A stretch of DNA of 64,000 nucleotides from JAQWBS01 sp047975765 (GCA_047975765.1 JBKEEF010000012.1:62001-126000); one strand, 5' to 3'; numbered from the stretch's first letter, positions 1 to 8,137 are shown. Numbers and translations are program-made. The notes: generated from the sequence alone by a model not told the origin.

Positions 1-463
1 TAATTTCTTTCTTGATTGGTTCTAAATATGTTGATTTAAAACTTAATTCTAATTTTAAATTATTTCTCAAGGAATTATCCAAGTCAAATTCCTTTGGATA
101 ATTTATATAAAAACTAGTGAATTTATTCTTATCTTTGGATTTAATGCTATCCATCTCAACATTTAGAACATCTGTTGCATTAATTTTCTCTATCAAATTA
201 TCTCTATACTGTCCTCTCGCTGCTCGATTAGAATCTTTTATTCCAATTATTGAAAAATCAACATCTTCCGAGAATCTATGAATGAGATTATATCCCTTTG
301 ATAAGGACGTTCCACCAGCAAAAACAGCTTTAATGTTATCCTTATTCAGGGACAAGATAACTTGTAATACGAGAACTAAGTACCAATCCTTTTCAATATA
401 AGAAGGAGCAATGCCTGTTTCTGCATAAATATCATCAATAATTTGTTTGGTTAACTGTTTCAT
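1..463 (-). CDS. AbiEii-type nucleotidyltransferase toxin (partial)
   Basis: This gene runs off the left edge; only the first ~154 codons are visible. The start is the ATG at 463. Residues 50-57 read GGTSLSKG and residues 65-70 read SEDVDF. Together these are the nucleotide-binding GG-S motif and the acidic metal-binding motif of the AbiEii/AbiGii nucleotidyltransferase family. In characterised AbiE systems this protein is the toxin of a type IV toxin-antitoxin pair that aborts phage infection. It overlaps the upstream gene by 29 nt, as expected for translationally coupled antitoxin and toxin. It lies in the same orientation as the phage tail genes, at the place where a tape-measure gene would be expected. 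The family call is firm. Activity cannot be judged without the C-terminus. Confidence 0.85.
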   Translation of the reverse strand, partial: MKQLTKQIIDDIYAETGIAPSYIEKDWYLVLVLQVILSLNKDNIKAVFAGGTSLSKGYNLIHRFSEDVDFSIIGIKDSNRAARGQYRDNLIEKINATDVLNVEMDSIKSKDKNKFTSFYINYPKEFDLDNSLRNNLKLELSFKSTYLEPIKKEI

Positions 464-860
464 ATCTGATCCTAACTTTTCCAAAAACAATATTGCGAGA
501 TATTCTCTTATTAACACCTATAATAGAAGTATTTGGCACTTGTGTTGTTAAGCGTTCATTATAAGCACGCTCTGCCTGTGTTTGTAGCACCTCTACACCA
601 AGTTTCTGCATCGTTATTATTGCCACAGTACGTAAGTTATCTTGTGGAACATAGCCTTTTGAAACAACAGAAAGACGAGCTTTACTATATACACCTTTAC
701 CAACACGCAATAAAATGTTCTCTTGCATTAGCTTTCTTAAGGCTCTCAAAATTTGATCACGACCAGATAAGTCTGCAAAATCCTTAACAAGAAAAACTGT
801 TTCCTTGCTCTTTTTTACTCTATACTGTATTTTATCTTTCAGTGTTAACAGCCTAGTCAT
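435..860 (-). CDS. AbiEi-like antitoxin / DUF6088 family protein
   Basis: A 141-residue protein. The start at the ATG at 860 (MTRLLTLKDK) is chosen because AGAGG precedes it; a longer reading to 953 has no family-like N-terminus. The first ~60 residues look like a winged-helix DNA-binding region (basic helix, then a GRDQ-LRALRKL turn and a GVYSKA wing), as in AbiEi/DUF6088 antitoxins. Such proteins repress their own promoter and neutralise the partner nucleotidyltransferase. The gene is followed directly, with a 29-nt overlap, by the AbiEii-type toxin gene. The pairing supports the call better than the sequence alone, which is divergent. Confidence 0.75.
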   Translation of the reverse strand: MTRLLTLKDKIQYRVKKSKETVFLVKDFADLSGRDQILRALRKLMQENILLRVGKGVYSKARLSVVSKGYVPQDNLRTVAIITMQKLGVEVLQTQAERAYNERLTTQVPNTSIIGVNKRISRNIVFGKVRIRYETVNQTNY

Positions 861-965
861 TTTAACCTCTATTACAAAAACACGACAACTTAATAAACAA
901 TAAATATCACACCAATCATTAACTGTCAATAGATATAGACACATCATTAACAATAGATGAAAATA

Positions 966-1298
966 TTATTTTGCATCGTTCTCACTATTAATCACCTCTT
1001 TAATAGCTTGTATACCTACTGGGAGGAGCTGTGCCATTAGTTCCATATTAAACCCTAAGTGATCCGCCAATATGAGCGCTTGTGTCAAATCTGGTTCTGA
1101 TAACTTTTGTAAGACCTCCCAAGCTTGCTGGCCTATATCTGTTTTTAGCGCTGTTGTGTTATAATGGCACTTTGCGAGTGGGCAGAAGAACCCTTCTTTT
1201 CCACATCCTTGACAGTAGCTTCTTCCGTCACCAAAGTGCCATCTAGCACGGAAGTAGAGGCGTTTTTTTCTGCAGCTAAAATTTCTTGAACGCCACAA
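966..1298 (-). CDS. Tail assembly chaperone, gpT-like frame (reached by -1 frameshift)
   Basis: This reading frame overlaps the end of the gpG-like gene by 154 nt and lies in its -1 frame. It is probably not translated alone: no convincing ribosome binding site precedes the first ATG at 1298. Ribosomes shifting at 1262-1268 would enter it and add about 98 residues, giving a G-T fusion of about 239 residues. The extension contains C-x2-C and C-x4-C spacing (YCQGC ... CPLAKC), which may be a small metal site, then a helical region. In lambda the GT fusion links the tail tube protein to the tape measure during tail assembly. No tape-measure gene follows within the window. Confidence 0.75.
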   Translation of the reverse strand: MWRSRNFSCRKKRLYFRARWHFGDGRSYCQGCGKEGFFCPLAKCHYNTTALKTDIGQQAWEVLQKLSEPDLTQALILADHLGFNMELMAQLLPVGIQAIKEVINSENDAK

Positions 1299-1681
1299 TA
1301 TTGCTGCCTAAAGTTTTCTGCTATCACCCAAAAATTAGAAAATAATTCCTCCACTTTTTCTTGTGTAAGTATTGCCTTTTCATCTTTTTCAGAATCAAGC
1401 ACCCCTTCCCAATCCAAAATGCCGGCAATTGCCAAACCAAGAATCAGTTGCTGATCAGCATAAGCCTCCCTCTTTATTGGGTTTTCCAAATCCGGTAAAT
1501 TTTTATCAACTTGTCCAACAGCTTTTGCTGCTTTATACAAATTTGCCATATCCGCAATCTTTCCATTCATAAAAGCTTTGGCTTCATAAAAAACAGCTGA
1601 AGTACATGGTTTGACAAAAACCTTCACGCCATAGCCAAGATCCAACCAATAAGGTTCTTTCTGAATTTTTAGTTTAATCAT
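1145..1681 (-). CDS. Phage tail assembly chaperone, gpG-like
   Basis: A 178-residue protein in the lambda G position, directly after the tail tube gene. The ATG at 1681 shares its A with the TGA of the tail tube gene; a TTG at 1684 is the alternative start. The sequence is rich in Lys and Glu and largely helical, with a charged C-terminus. Residue similarity to named families is weak, so the call rests on gene order and on the -1 frameshift into the next frame. Lambda gpG is made in large excess over the gpG-T fusion, and both are needed for tail length control. Confidence 0.75.
   Translation of the reverse strand: MIKLKIQKEPYWLDLGYGVKVFVKPCTSAVFYEAKAFMNGKIADMANLYKAAKAVGQVDKNLPDLENPIKREAYADQQLILGLAIAGILDWEGVLDSEKDEKAILTQEKVEELFSNFWVIAENFRQQYCGVQEILAAEKNASTSVLDGTLVTEEATVKDVEKKGSSAHSQSAIITQQR
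1222..1268 (-). other. Programmed -1 ribosomal frameshift signal
   Basis: On the minus strand the heptamer A AAA AAC (1268-1262) is in the correct zero-frame phase: codons GAA AAA AAC of the gpG-like gene. After a 7-nt spacer comes CTTCCGT (1254-1248), which pairs perfectly with ACGGAAG (1228-1222) across a 19-nt loop. A slippery heptamer plus a stem 5-9 nt downstream is the textbook -1 arrangement. The downstream ORF is in exactly the -1 frame. Confidence 0.85.
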
Positions 1682-2622
1682 CAATAATTCTCCACATCAT
1701 TCACTAAGGTTACTGTCATCATTTTGCTAATGGCTCCATCTTTTGCTCCCTGAAAATCATAAGAGCATTCAATTCCTCCCGGGCCATTGATTGAACGTTT
1801 TGGTTTTGGCAAATAAACCTCATGACAAGTTAAAATAAGTTTTTGTTTATCACTCAAGACATAGCCCATTTCTAAATCAACAGGTTCTCCACTACGGGCA
1901 TTAGTCATCAAAATATTATCACCATATCTCGCAGCAATATTGCCGGAAAGAGAAGCAACCCCCAAATCAATCGCCTCAACTTTGCCATCATTACGAATAG
2001 TCTCAATCTTTTCCAGATTATTTGAATAAGTCAGACTGGATGACGTAATATTAGCCAAAACCTGCCCATTACTTTTAATAAACCCTTGGAATTGAGAAAA
2101 TCTTGTATAATCAAATAATTCAGGATTGATAGATAAAGGCTCCATTCCTGCCACCTCACCTTGAGCTAACAAAGAAACGGTCACTTGTGCTTCTCCCGAT
2201 CTGGCAAAGTTAAAGGCAATACTATTTGCTTTCACCCCAACAAAACGAATAAATTCAGGAATCTCCGGAAGCCCTAATTCTAACGTAAAACTTGGCAAAA
2301 ATGATTTTCCACTTTCAAACACATGCGTGAATGTACCTTCATCTTCGCTCGTTTTTCCATCTCCAAATACAGACTTCAACCAAATCCCTATATTTCTTAA
2401 ATCAACCGGTACAGACAACTCTCCACCAACATTTATAATATCTTGAAACGGTTGGGTAGGATCACGCCCTAAACCCAATACATTTGAAGCAATCAATCCT
2501 TGTTCGCTGTCAATTGTACTTGAAGAAAATGGAATTTTCCGAAATCCTGTTGTCGGTAATATGCCATATTGACTTTCTTGGGCAATTAAAAGCTGGGCAT
2601 TCCAGCCATAAGCTCTACTCAT
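1681..2622 (-). CDS. Phage major tail / tail tube protein (gpV position)
   Basis: A 313-residue protein beginning SRAYGWNAQLLIAQESQYG, an opening typical of siphophage tail tube proteins. It is beta-rich with many Gly, Ser and Asn. The middle includes a stretch running FVGVKANSIAFNFARSG, which resembles the repeated tube-domain strand pattern. It follows the tail-terminator-like gene and is coupled to the gpG-like gene. Polymers of this protein would form the tail tube through which DNA passes. It could also be a tail sheath-less myovirus tube, but the lambda-like gene order favours a siphophage. Confidence 0.75.
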   Translation of the reverse strand: MSRAYGWNAQLLIAQESQYGILPTTGFRKIPFSSSTIDSEQGLIASNVLGLGRDPTQPFQDIINVGGELSVPVDLRNIGIWLKSVFGDGKTSEDEGTFTHVFESGKSFLPSFTLELGLPEIPEFIRFVGVKANSIAFNFARSGEAQVTVSLLAQGEVAGMEPLSINPELFDYTRFSQFQGFIKSNGQVLANITSSSLTYSNNLEKIETIRNDGKVEAIDLGVASLSGNIAARYGDNILMTNARSGEPVDLEMGYVLSDKQKLILTCHEVYLPKPKRSINGPGGIECSYDFQGAKDGAISKMMTVTLVNDVENY

Positions 2623-2637
2623 TTTTTTATTCCTTAA

Positions 2638-3066
2638 TTAAATGTTCTTATTAGAAACATATTCCAAAATAATTGGAACAATAGCTGCCTTGAGCGGGAT
2701 TACTCCCTCACTCGCCTCCAAAAGAAATTCTGGAGGTCCAAGCAAGCAATAATCAACCGCTCCACCCAAAGTCGTATCCCTAGAAAAAATCTGTACAATA
2801 TTTTCTAGAATCTCATCTAGCAATTTATCTCTATTTTTTGCCTTGATATCCTGAACAATAACTTCCAATTCAGCCGTATGATGATAGATATATCTTGGTG
2901 GCGAGAGCAAAACTTCTGGTTCTCCTAGATTTCCATCATGCAAAAAAATAATTCCATTTTCTGGAATTACTTGTGGCAAAGGCTCGTTCTTAAAAACTTT
3001 TATATTTTCCAATTCTTTGAGCTTTTCAAATAAAATGCTCATCACCGCTTCATTTTTATTCATCAT
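2638..3066 (-). CDS. Phage tail terminator-like protein (gpU position)
   Basis: A 142-residue (or 141 from the second ATG) protein. Its start overlaps the end of the DUF6441 gene by 11 nt. The pattern is an N-terminal helix with SILFEKLKELENIKVFKNEPLPQ, then alternating strands and a helix (KLLDEILENIVQIF). This resembles the tail terminator fold, which caps the tail tube and joins it to the head. The assignment is mainly positional: after the Z-like gene and before the tube gene, as in lambda. Confidence 0.6.
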   Translation of the reverse strand: MMNKNEAVMSILFEKLKELENIKVFKNEPLPQVIPENGIIFLHDGNLGEPEVLLSPPRYIYHHTAELEVIVQDIKAKNRDKLLDEILENIVQIFSRDTTLGGAVDYCLLGPPEFLLEASEGVIPLKAAIVPIILEYVSNKNI

Positions 3067-3643
3067 CTCTCCAGTTTTGCAAAATTAAGTTTGGCAATTT
3101 ATCTTGCCAGTGTTTTCCCTCTGTTTCAAAAGTGATTAGTTTGGGCATTTTAACTTGTGGCACTAAAAGAAAAGCAATCACTGTTTTCTTTTTATATTCG
3201 TGAACCAAAAGAGAGACATTACCTCGCCGATAAACGAATCTCAACTTGACATTTTTCGCTTGCTCATAAAGTTTTGGTGTCATTTTCTTCCCTCTAATTC
3301 TCTTCGGGGTTGTACTCGTTGGAATGGCTAACCAAAAACCAGACTTTCCTCTAATTACTGTCTGATACTCAAATCCCTCCATAATCTTTTGAGCATTAGA
3401 ATAAACAACTCCAGCAGCTGAAATACTCTTTTTGCTTTTAGGATAAATAACGCCCCGCCAAGTATTTGCCAAACGAGGGCTTAATCCAGCAGACTTAACT
3501 TGAGTTCTCATAGAACTCTTCAATCCATCTGTTGCTGAGCTAATTCCCTTTGTTACTGCTGATGCTCCTTGTTTATATGAAACATCTAAAAATTCAGAGA
3601 GTTTTCCCTCTATTGCTAATTTGAGCTGCATTCTACCACCCAT
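3056..3643 (-). CDS. DUF6441 family phage protein (gpZ position)
   Basis: A 195-residue basic protein. The segment GKSGFWLAIPT followed by Lys/Arg-rich RIRGKKMTP is characteristic of the DUF6441 proteins of alphaproteobacterial prophages. It lies where lambda encodes gpZ, a tail-completion or neck protein, so a role at the head-tail junction is inferred. The ATG at 3643 starts the longest frame. An alternative ATG at 3631 (MQLKLAIEG) follows GGTGG and may be the real start. It overlaps the preceding gene by 28 nt. Confidence 0.65.
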   Translation of the reverse strand: MGGRMQLKLAIEGKLSEFLDVSYKQGASAVTKGISSATDGLKSSMRTQVKSAGLSPRLANTWRGVIYPKSKKSISAAGVVYSNAQKIMEGFEYQTVIRGKSGFWLAIPTSTTPKRIRGKKMTPKLYEQAKNVKLRFVYRRGNVSLLVHEYKKKTVIAFLLVPQVKMPKLITFETEGKHWQDKLPNLILQNWRDDE

Positions 3644-3897
3644 ACCAAGCCATTAAACTTTTTTAAGGGTTCAGAAATCACTTTATAAATCGTACGCTCT
3701 GCCACAATTTCATCCCCTAAGGATAATTCAGGAATATCTGAAACCCTTATTTTTATGACCGAAGCAGAAACATGTGCCTTAGAAAAACCAATTCCAAGAA
3801 GCTCGTCTGCTTCGGACAATAAAAAAAGGACTTCTCGCCCTTTATATACCCCTTTATATCCCATATGCTTAAACAGACTAGTCATCACCCTGTTCAT
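3616..3897 (-). CDS. Head-tail joining protein (gpFII position)
   Basis: A small beta-rich protein of about 93 residues if started at the ATG at 3897, which has GGAGAGGAAG upstream. The ATG at 3885, just after CAGGGTG, is the alternative. The C-terminal pattern ERTIYKVISEPLKKFNGLVWVVEC is typical of gpFII-like head-tail connectors, where a beta barrel ends in a strand describing position or offset. It overlaps both neighbours, as is usual in compact phage structural operons. The family is inferred from size, fold pattern and order. Confidence 0.6.
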   Translation of the reverse strand: MNRVMTSLFKHMGYKGVYKGREVLFLLSEADELLGIGFSKAHVSASVIKIRVSDIPELSLGDEIVAERTIYKVISEPLKKFNGLVWVVECSSN

Positions 3898-4147
3898 CGG
3901 AATCATCTTCCTCTCCTTGAAGTTCGTCTTCACCGTTTTGATTTATAGTATCTTCAGGTGGCGGAACGATGCTTTGTGATTTTGCTTGCTGTTTATTACT
4001 TCTAGAAGAATTCTTTGGAAGTTCTTCTGCAAATTTATTAGCAATTAAGCGTTGAGCTTCCAATTCAGAAACATCTGTTATCTCATTAGGCAAAACTTCT
4101 ATGCCTTTTCCAACAACTAAGGTAATAAGTGCTTTAATTTTTGTCAT
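3878..4147 (-). CDS. Small acidic-tailed phage protein (gpFI position)
   Basis: An 89-residue protein with the start at the ATG at 4147 (MTKIKALITLVVG); the upstream extension of the frame lies inside the capsid gene and is not protein-like. The N-terminal half is a short domain with IEVLPNEITDVSELEAQRLIANKFAEE, a pattern seen in small phage proteins that follow the capsid gene. The last 20 residues are almost all Asp, Glu, Gln and Gly. In lambda, gpFI has this position and helps DNA packaging. No residue-level family match is claimed. Confidence 0.6.
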   Translation of the reverse strand: MTKIKALITLVVGKGIEVLPNEITDVSELEAQRLIANKFAEELPKNSSRSNKQQAKSQSIVPPPEDTINQNGEDELQGEEDDSDEQGDD

Positions 4148-4158
4148 GTTTTTATTCC

Positions 4159-5190
4159 TTACCCGATTGTGACACACATTGAAGCATTGGGACGATATGG
4201 CACAACCAGCGGTGCTGATTGTAACAAAAGCCAACGAACAGCTGGATCTTCCTCTAACCATGATTTAGGAAAATATCTCGTTGCTAAAAAATCTGCACGT
4301 TCATCATGAATTGCACCATAACAACGTGTTCCTTCTAAGCCATCCTTACTCCCCAGAATAACTGTCTTGGCAGGCAACAACTTTGTTTCAACCCCCTCAT
4401 CATTGAGATAAACATCATTATAGACATAAAGGTCAAAATCACCGATTGCCCCAACATAGCGTGCTTTACTATCTTTGCCCCTGACCATTGGGTCAACATT
4501 CAGACTATTATTGGTTCCTCTTCTCAAATCCACCAAATACTTCTCCACAAAAGGATTGCTACGAAACACTTTCCAAGCTTCTGGGTCCATCACAACCGTT
4601 TTAGCCACAACGCCTGACTTGCTTTGCACATCTCCTGCCCATGTTTCCAAATTATCCAAAGGATTTGTGCTCGCCGCTGCCCATGCATTTGTACCCGTCA
4701 AAGCTTTCGTAAAAGAAATATCTCTACCAAAATTGACGGTTTGTGATGGATAGCCTTCTCCTGAAATAATTACCTGCCCCGTACGCAAAACTTCTGCAGC
4801 CATCACTTCTTCTCGTCTGGTAAGATTATCTAATTGATCTTGCAAAGTGGTGGCAATCGCTCTCTCATAGCGCTGTTTTGGTGTGAAGCTGCCGCCGATT
4901 GTTTCTCCTGCCAAGCGTTTGAACGGAACATTGGCATCAAACCTTCTTTTATCCTTAACATAAGCAGGTTTGAAAGATTTTGTCTGATACCCGCCACCAT
5001 TGACCACCTTTCCAGGCATATATGGCGAAACGAAAGGAGAAATTCTCGGCTTTGAGCTTGTTACATCAAAAAAGATTTCTTCCTTGTCCGAAGTTTGCAC
5101 TTGCGGAAAGAACATATCTAGCAGAAAACTTGACGGTGTCGGCAAGTATTCTACAACTTTTGCCAAAACATGTGTTGAAAAAATATCCAT
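4159..5190 (-). CDS. Major capsid protein, lambda gpE family
   Basis: A 343-residue protein, the length usual for the phage capsid E family (HK97 fold). The N-terminus has LPTPSSFLLDMFFP followed by F-DV and a P-V-P-G-V pattern, both hallmarks of gpE relatives. The middle has a long helix running LDNLTRREEVMAAEVLRTGQ. The C-terminus is rich in SAPLVVPYRPNA, typical of the last strand. It follows the decoration protein gene by 9 nt and precedes the small FI-position gene. Many copies would form the icosahedral shell. Confidence 0.92.
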   Translation of the reverse strand: MDIFSTHVLAKVVEYLPTPSSFLLDMFFPQVQTSDKEEIFFDVTSSKPRISPFVSPYMPGKVVNGGGYQTKSFKPAYVKDKRRFDANVPFKRLAGETIGGSFTPKQRYERAIATTLQDQLDNLTRREEVMAAEVLRTGQVIISGEGYPSQTVNFGRDISFTKALTGTNAWAAASTNPLDNLETWAGDVQSKSGVVAKTVVMDPEAWKVFRSNPFVEKYLVDLRRGTNNSLNVDPMVRGKDSKARYVGAIGDFDLYVYNDVYLNDEGVETKLLPAKTVILGSKDGLEGTRCYGAIHDERADFLATRYFPKSWLEEDPAVRWLLLQSAPLVVPYRPNASMCVTIG

Positions 5191-5199
5191 TACTAGCTC

Positions 5200-5565
5200 C
5201 TAATTGTTTTTAATAAAAATGCTTTTTGCTCTCAGAGCGTCTCGCATTGAAGCGACATCAGAGCCCGAATTCACGACAAGAGAAGAAGCATTAAATTCTC
5301 CTGTTAAATAAATGATTGCTTCCACCTCTGAGCCACTTTCAACATCTTCTGCCAAAATGGCTTCTGGAATCTGGCTTCCATCCTCTGCAGATAAGTTGAG
5401 AGGAACATATTTTTGAGTAGATTTTATTTTACCTAAAATGGTTCCTTTTTGATATTTTCCACTTTCTAAAGTGACTTTTTCCATAACTCTTGGAAACTCA
5501 CCGGAAAATAAATTATCTGGATGAATCTGCCCTCTATCCCTAAATTCAGTATAATTTCCCATCAT
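5200..5565 (-). CDS. Head decoration protein, lambda gpD family
   Basis: A 121-residue protein. The pattern of ESGKYQKGTILGKI near residue 35, then AILAEDVESGSEVEAIIYLTGEFN, is typical of the HDPD (gpD) family. These trimers clamp the capsid lattice after expansion. The start at 5565 directly abuts the end of the protease/scaffold gene. It precedes the capsid gene, as in lambda D-E. The final ~15 residues carry the usual LR-KSIF end. Confidence 0.88.
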   Translation of the reverse strand: MMGNYTEFRDRGQIHPDNLFSGEFPRVMEKVTLESGKYQKGTILGKIKSTQKYVPLNLSAEDGSQIPEAILAEDVESGSEVEAIIYLTGEFNASSLVVNSGSDVASMRDALRAKSIFIKNN

Positions 5566-5846
5566 TATATCCCCTTAAGTGAATTCACAACGCGCATTGC
5601 CACTGCCTCTACAGTTTGTGGACTATCAGAAGCGGGTAGAATGTCAGGATTTTTTACTTTTCCCATCGCTTGTTCAAAAGCATTTTCCGTTGTTGTTGCT
5701 GTTTTGCCCAAAATCTCCACAATTTCTTCTGATGATAAATCTGTTTTAGAAAGCAGAGCTTGTGCCAAGTCTTCTTTGCCTTTAGCTTGTGCCAACACCT
5801 GAAATGTTCGCTCTCGCTCCCTTGAAACAATTTCTTGTTCATTCAT
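5565..5846 (-). CDS. Nested scaffold protein (Nu3-like internal start)
   Basis: An in-frame ATG at codon 266 of the protease gene is preceded by AAAGGA with an 8-nt spacer, a better ribosome binding site than most in this operon. Translation from it gives a 93-residue, helical, Lys/Glu-rich protein (MNEQEIVSRERERTFQ ...). Lambda makes its scaffold Nu3 in the same way from the 3' part of gene C. The protein would fill the prohead during assembly and be removed by the protease. Confidence 0.7.
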   Translation of the reverse strand: MNEQEIVSRERERTFQVLAQAKGKEDLAQALLSKTDLSSEEIVEILGKTATTTENAFEQAMGKVKNPDILPASDSPQTVEAVAMRVVNSLKGI

Positions 5847-6641
5847 TATATTTTCCTTTATATGATTAAGGTCTGTGATAACTTCTTCAAATGAAGAAAG
5901 ACTGTCCGCCAAACCACTACGAACAGCATTCGTTCCAACAAAGACATCTCCACCACCAAACTTTGTGACAACATCTTCACAGGAAACTCCGCGATTGCGT
6001 GAGATTTTATTGATAAAGACTTCTGCTAAATCATCTATTCTTGCCTGAATTTTTACCCGCCCCTCATCGCTTTCAGGATCAAGTCTTTTATGAGGACTTT
6101 GAGACGAAACAATTTCTATAGATTTTTTATCATCTTCCTTGCGATAAACAGAAACCACCCCGATTGATCCTAAAATTGCAGTATCTGCAGCTTTAATCTT
6201 ATCACAAGCTGATGCAATCCAATATGCTCCTGAGCAACAAGCTCCCGAAGCATAGGCAATAATTGGTTTCTGACCTCTTGCCTGATAAATCATATCAGCT
6301 AATTCAGAGCAACCATTCACCTCTCCTCCCGGACTATCAATTTCAAGAACGATAGCTTTTATTGTTGGCTCCGCCAAAGCCCTATGAAAATCTTTAGCTA
6401 GGACTTCATAAGAAGTAGCCCCGCAAATCATCGTTAATAAATTTGCATACCGAAACAAAGGCCCTGATACAGGAATAATGGCGACATTGTCACGGATTGT
6501 GACCTTTTGAGCATTATTCATTTCCTTGCCCATCTCTTTGGCAATAACTTCTATGGAGCTATTCGTCCGCTCTGCGATTTCCGAAATTGTGTTCATCATC
6601 TCCGGCGTGATCGCCCATATCGTTTGGTTTAGATATTTCAT
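5565..6641 (-). CDS. Phage prohead protease, S49 (lambda gpC-like) with C-terminal scaffold
   Basis: A 358-residue protein of the SppA/S49 peptidase family. The start at 6641 is supported by GGAGGAAAC just upstream and gives the family-typical opening MKYLNQTIWAI. The catalytic region shows DSPGGEVNG and then ACCSGAYWIAS, with the Ser in SGAYW as likely nucleophile, followed by GSIGVVSVY. The final ~93 residues are helical and highly charged and form a scaffold domain that can be made separately from an internal start. The protease would cleave the scaffold and capsid or portal proteins during head maturation. It overlaps the portal gene by 83 nt. Confidence 0.9.
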   Translation of the reverse strand: MKYLNQTIWAITPEMMNTISEIAERTNSSIEVIAKEMGKEMNNAQKVTIRDNVAIIPVSGPLFRYANLLTMICGATSYEVLAKDFHRALAEPTIKAIVLEIDSPGGEVNGCSELADMIYQARGQKPIIAYASGACCSGAYWIASACDKIKAADTAILGSIGVVSVYRKEDDKKSIEIVSSQSPHKRLDPESDEGRVKIQARIDDLAEVFINKISRNRGVSCEDVVTKFGGGDVFVGTNAVRSGLADSLSSFEEVITDLNHIKENIMNEQEIVSRERERTFQVLAQAKGKEDLAQALLSKTDLSSEEIVEILGKTATTTENAFEQAMGKVKNPDILPASDSPQTVEAVAMRVVNSLKGI

Positions 6642-8058
6642 TTGTTTCCTCCAATCCTAATTCCTTGATTTTTGCTTTTTCCCTTGCTCTTTGAAGCAAA
6701 ACCTCTTCCCAATCCAATCCTTGACTGGCGCATTCTTCTTCTAAAGTTGACAATCCACTTTCCATCCTAATCTTACAAGCTTGTGCTTCTTTGACTGGAT
6801 CAACCCAGCCTCGTCCTGGTCCAATCCATTTACAACGTGTGTAGGCATATTTATTTTGATAAAAATCAGGAGCCTCAATCAACCCCTTATTTATTGCTTC
6901 TTCCAACCACAATTCATAGACAGGCGTTGCCCAATAAGTTGAAAGCCATGCTCTTCTGCCATTAAAATATCGCCAAGCTTCCAACAAAGCAGCTCTTGCC
7001 GATGAATAATTTGTTTTAGAAAAATCTTTCAAAAGCAATTCATATGGAATATTTAAGCCCGTTCCAATATGTCTAAGAACATTCTCAATAAAACTTCCAT
7101 ATGCAGAATTAGGACGAGAAGGCGTAAACGAAGAAACCTTATCCCCTGGAAAGACAGGAATGACCGACCCACCTTCTAGCTTAACTTTCCAATCTTTTTT
7201 GGCGTTGAAATAATCTTCTGATTTTCCGCCAAATAGTTCATTTAAACTTTCGCCATCCATCGGTGTTTCAATAAAAGCGGCAATCATGGCATTGACAATC
7301 GCCGCCTGCAACTCAGAACGTTCATAATGATCTAACATTTTAAACATGGGCATAATTGACGTTAAAATTGGCTTTCCTCTGGTTTGTCCAATTCGGTCAC
7401 GGTCGTAAACATGCAGCACTCTCCTTCTTCCAAAGGAAGTTGTTGCAGGAACTCTCTCCCATGTTTCAGAACCACTTCCCAGCCAATAATCTCCAGGGTG
7501 TGTTTTACGGATATGATAAGCGACAGGTGTACCATACCGATTAATCTCCACGCCGCCTCGTAAGTATTTACCATCACTACAGCCATTCGGATTTGACAAA
7601 CGGTCTGGTTCTATCAGCTGAATTGTCGTAGCAAAGTCTCTATCTTTCTGCCACAAAGGAAGTGCTAAAGCCTCTCCATTAATCAAACAAGAACGGAACA
7701 CTTGCGTTGTTAAGCCATTAAAGTTTAGCCCTAACCCTGCATCACAGTTAAAAGTTTCTGCCCAAGAACGCCACAAACTTTCAACCTTAACCTGCCATGC
7801 TTCTTCCCATTCTTTTGTTTTACCTAACAGCCTATAATCAGGTCTAGAATATAACCTAAAACCAACGCCAACAACATTATCCGTCAAAGTCTGAATTGCT
7901 GAACTGGCTACCCCATGATTTCTTGATAAATCACGAGATCTTGCAACAATCGTAGAAAGTTCAGGCAATAAGTCACTATCTGCCGAACCATTGCCTGGTT
8001 GCCAAGATGAAATCTCCCGCAAACTGCGAGATGCCGACGTATATGATGTATCTGTCAT
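6559..8058 (-). CDS. Phage portal protein, lambda gpB family
   Basis: A 499-residue protein when started at the ATG at 8058 (MTDTSYTSAS), which has AAAGGT 10 nt upstream; a longer frame to 8094 is possible. Family-typical features are SRDLSRNHGVASSAIQTLTDNVVGVG, the -GEALALP- strand, the RIGQTRGKPILTSIM segment, and the TNYSSARAALLEAWR motif near the C-terminal third. Twelve copies would form the DNA entry ring at one capsid vertex. The last 83 nt overlap the protease gene. Confidence 0.93.
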   Translation of the reverse strand: MTDTSYTSASRSLREISSWQPGNGSADSDLLPELSTIVARSRDLSRNHGVASSAIQTLTDNVVGVGFRLYSRPDYRLLGKTKEWEEAWQVKVESLWRSWAETFNCDAGLGLNFNGLTTQVFRSCLINGEALALPLWQKDRDFATTIQLIEPDRLSNPNGCSDGKYLRGGVEINRYGTPVAYHIRKTHPGDYWLGSGSETWERVPATTSFGRRRVLHVYDRDRIGQTRGKPILTSIMPMFKMLDHYERSELQAAIVNAMIAAFIETPMDGESLNELFGGKSEDYFNAKKDWKVKLEGGSVIPVFPGDKVSSFTPSRPNSAYGSFIENVLRHIGTGLNIPYELLLKDFSKTNYSSARAALLEAWRYFNGRRAWLSTYWATPVYELWLEEAINKGLIEAPDFYQNKYAYTRCKWIGPGRGWVDPVKEAQACKIRMESGLSTLEEECASQGLDWEEVLLQRAREKAKIKELGLEETNEISKPNDMGDHAGDDEHNFGNRRADE

Positions 8059-8137
8059 TAATATATTTACCTTTTTAACAAGATATGTTATCATTTTTTT
8101 GAAATTAATATTTCTTTATGTCTTTTAATTATCCTTA

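Noticed and set aside
435..953. Longer start at 953 for the AbiEi-like gene
   Set aside because: The extra 31 residues are hydrophobic and Cys-rich, unlike the family, and the ATG at 860 has a clear ribosome binding site.
1681..1684. TTG at 1684 as start of the gpG-like gene
   Set aside because: The ATG at 1681 overlaps the preceding stop by one base, a normal coupled start, so the TTG is less likely.
7362..7586. Frames inside the portal and terminase genes on either strand
   Set aside because: They overlap well-supported structural genes and show no start signals or family features.
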